Origin: Lachnospiraceae bacterium C1.1
GTDB lineage: Bacteria; Bacillota; Clostridia; Lachnospirales; Lachnospiraceae
Direction of reading: 5' to 3'
Assembly: GCA_030434875.1 (NCBI GenBank)
Contig: JAUISW010000002.1
Coordinates: 28,993 to 92,992 of the forward strand
DNA: 64,000 nucleotides
Below the pieces are notes generated by a model. That model worked only from the letters and a program-made list of their open reading frames with translations, ran no database searches and was not told where the DNA came from. Below, in pieces: positions 62,392-64,000 of this stretch (position 1 is its first letter; each line of letters begins with the position of its first letter). Position numbers and translations under genes: made by a program.

Positions 62392-63615
62392 TTAATATGA
62401 TCCCTGCATCCACAAATATCCACCATTAACATTATAGATCAACATATTGTCTAAAGTTCCATTTTCTTCCAGACCATATCCATAGTACCAGCTTTTAGCA
62501 TCTTCTGTTAACGTAGACAGATCAGTCCCCGGCATATAAATCTCAAATTCTTTACCCTCATCCAGTCCATAAGCCGTTCCCTGTATGATTTTCACTCCGT
62601 CTTTGATTTCCCCATCATTGACTTCTTTCTCATCCAAAGATTCAATAGTCATAGACCAAGTAAGGTCATTTACTTTATGAATATTTGAAAACTTTCCGGA
62701 GAAATCACAAAGATAGAGTTCTCCTCCGGGATATCCGGGTCCCGTTGATCCCATTTCGGAATCATGATAAGTTCCCTTAAAGCTTCCATCCGGATATACT
62801 GTCATTTCACTAGACCAACCACCTGCTCCACTCATGAAATAAAAATCAGTTCCATGCTCTGAGCTAAAAATACTCTCTTCATCTGATCTTGTTTCATTTT
62901 CTGTAGTATCATCTACTACTGATGTTTTACTATCATATTCAACTATATATCCGATTTTACCAGACCAGGATTTGGAAGCTGCGATCATGTCATTTGGTGC
63001 ATCATTAAGAAACCACTTATCCTTGCTTTTTATATATAAAAAATCAAGATATTTTTCTTCTGCTCCGCTCGTACTGTCTGTATAACTTGGTTCGCCTTCC
63101 AGCCAGAATTTTTTACAGCCTTCATCCTCTGTAAGCTCTTTTTCTCCATGACTGCCATCCTGATTGAACCAATAATACGATTTATCACTTCCCTCTCTTT
63201 TTCCGCCAATAAAATAACAAAGCGCCGAATCAGATAATTTTGAGATCTTATCTGTTATCAGATTATATTCTTCTTCACTGTTTATATGTGCAAGATACCC
63301 GCCTTTATCAGTCGCAAGCTTCCATGCCTCTTCCCAGCTCACATCCTCTGTATAAAATTCGTATTCATGTATCTCATTTTCATTTGTATTGTCATCATCT
63401 GATTTATTTTCTTCTTCCCAGGTAATTTCCTCAACAGAAGCTCCATCTAATGATGATTGCTCATCATTTACCGCCTCTGTTTCAGAAGCTGTCTGGGTTT
63501 CTTCACTCGAAGCTTCGCTGGATGATCTTGTTCCCCCGTTCTGTGTATTTGCCTTGCTGCATCCTGTCATTGATAATGCCAAAACTGTTAAAATTAATAA
63601 AGCTCTTTTTTTCAT
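62392..63615 (-). CDS. Lipoprotein with C-type-lectin-like domain
   Basis: The 407-residue protein has lipobox MTGC (near residue 16-19), a Ser/Glu/Thr linker to about 80, then a C-type-lectin-like domain (about 85-230). Markers are SWEEAWKLATDKGGYLAHIN near 93-112, a WL near 171 and the late WFLNDAPND near 202. A second beta-rich region (about 255-400) is not recognised. It probably binds extracellular sugar or protein. AGGAATGAAGG precedes ATG 63615. The linker style matches the truncated lipoprotein at 17115. Confidence 0.82.
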   Translation of the reverse strand: MKKRALLILTVLALSMTGCSKANTQNGGTRSSSEASSEETQTASETEAVNDEQSSLDGASVEEITWEEENKSDDDNTNENEIHEYEFYTEDVSWEEAWKLATDKGGYLAHINSEEEYNLITDKISKLSDSALCYFIGGKREGSDKSYYWFNQDGSHGEKELTEDEGCKKFWLEGEPSYTDSTSGAEEKYLDFLYIKSKDKWFLNDAPNDMIAASKSWSGKIGYIVEYDSKTSVVDDTTENETRSDEESIFSSEHGTDFYFMSGAGGWSSEMTVYPDGSFKGTYHDSEMGSTGPGYPGGELYLCDFSGKFSNIHKVNDLTWSMTIESLDEKEVNDGEIKDGVKIIQGTAYGLDEGKEFEIYMPGTDLSTLTEDAKSWYYGYGLEENGTLDNMLIYNVNGGYLWMQGSY

Positions 63616-63686
63616 ACCTTCATTCCTCTTTTATAAATTTTCGATTCACTCCTCATAAATCTACATGTTTTGGTGACTTTATTACA

Positions 63687-63935
63687 GGAATCCGCATTTA
63701 CTGCGGATTCCGTATGGTAACGTAACACAAGTGGCAAACAAGCCTGTGGCGCAGCCACATTTAAATGGCTTGTTTGAGGGATTTTTGATGCTTTGCAGCA
63801 AAAATCTATAGGTTTTGGTTCTCAGCTATACCAAATTAATTATATAAAAAAAGATTTTATACATCAACAAGCCCGGAAGTTTAACAGTTGAATAACAAAA
63901 AAGTACCTTGCAGGCCGCTGGTGGCCTGCATTTTT
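63687..63935. repeat. Hairpin-rich non-coding element (copy 2)
   Basis: Four stems in a row: GGAATCCGCA/TGCGGATTCC (63687-63711), CAAACAAGCC/GGCTTGTTTG with inner TGTGGC/GCCACA (about 63735-63776), GATTTTTG/CAAAAATC (about 63780-63806), and TGCAGGCC/GGCCTGCA plus T5 (63909-63935), the last a terminator shape. The middle two resemble the element at 26945-27042. The 385-bp tail of the window holds no gene that I can support. Confidence 0.6.
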
Positions 63936-64000
63936 ATTGTCAAATTTTGTGTGTTTTTATATAGTATTATCTGGTATTATATGATATAATCAGATATAGG

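Noticed and set aside
1..64000. tRNA, rRNA or replication origin
   Set aside because: I looked for cloverleaf ends (CCA, GTTCGA-type T loops), rRNA segments and clustered DnaA boxes and saw none convincing.

Overview
The window looks like a chromosomal segment of a low-GC, Gram-positive anaerobe of the Lachnospiraceae type (Butyrivibrio or Pseudobutyrivibrio relatives fit best). The basis is AT-rich coding DNA, strong AGGAGG-type ribosome binding sites, a CIRCE operator, an OAH-sulfhydrylase sulfur pathway, several cyclic-di-GMP enzymes, many lipoproteins with Ser/Glu/Thr-rich linkers, and families common in this group (DUF4317-like, AzlCD, CcdA-TlpA). The genus is an inference. I saw no rRNA, tRNA or CRISPR array.

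Layout. 0-10 kb is core: a bile-acid-symporter-family carrier, a Cys-rich TetR regulator, lon behind a CIRCE site, then a GlcNAc block (PTS IICB, nagB, nagA) running into a metallo-hydrolase, a GTPase and a flavin/PPOX protein. 10-16 kb is a sulfur island: O-acetylhomoserine sulfhydrylase, a complete cysteine-type ABC importer, a three-Cys Rrf2 regulator and mnmA behind a consensus promoter. 17-31 kb is accessory: a truncated lipoprotein abutting a tyrosine recombinase, a diguanylate cyclase, lipoproteins (one only 37 residues), a MATE pump, a YitT protein, a decayed Ig-like surface gene, a serine recombinase, and a zinc-ribbon/SH3 plus GIY-YIG gene pair.

31.7-38.7 kb is a mobile-element graveyard. 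An IS3-like element has its orfB split by a complete IS21-family element (3,074 bp, exact 8-bp target duplication) that carries an extra third gene. Beyond it lie a start-only gene stub, an AlkZ-like gene, a frameshifted YcxB-like gene, a second copy of part of the Ig-like gene, and a second serine recombinase.

38.7-64 kb is mostly core: GGDEF and EAL proteins, a B12 radical SAM protein, a 2-hydroxyacid dehydrogenase, an acyltransferase-like protein, a TrkH-KdpE chimera left by a deletion, an ABC-F protein, PucR with a DUF3237-like protein, CcdA-TlpA, a small operon with deformylase and glutaredoxin, PAP2, and the NAD salvage operon nrtR-pncA-pncB with putative operators inside its promoter. 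It ends with azlCD, crcB, a padR/padC phenolic acid detoxification pair, a lectin-like lipoprotein and a hairpin-rich non-coding stretch.

The most unusual content is the pattern of recombinases beside broken lipoprotein or Ig-like surface genes. It includes a 22-bp palindromic core shared by the upstream regions of a tyrosine and a serine recombinase 10.3 kb apart, and a repeated unit of Ig-like remnant plus serine recombinase. This may be the residue of a surface-gene switching or cassette-capture system.
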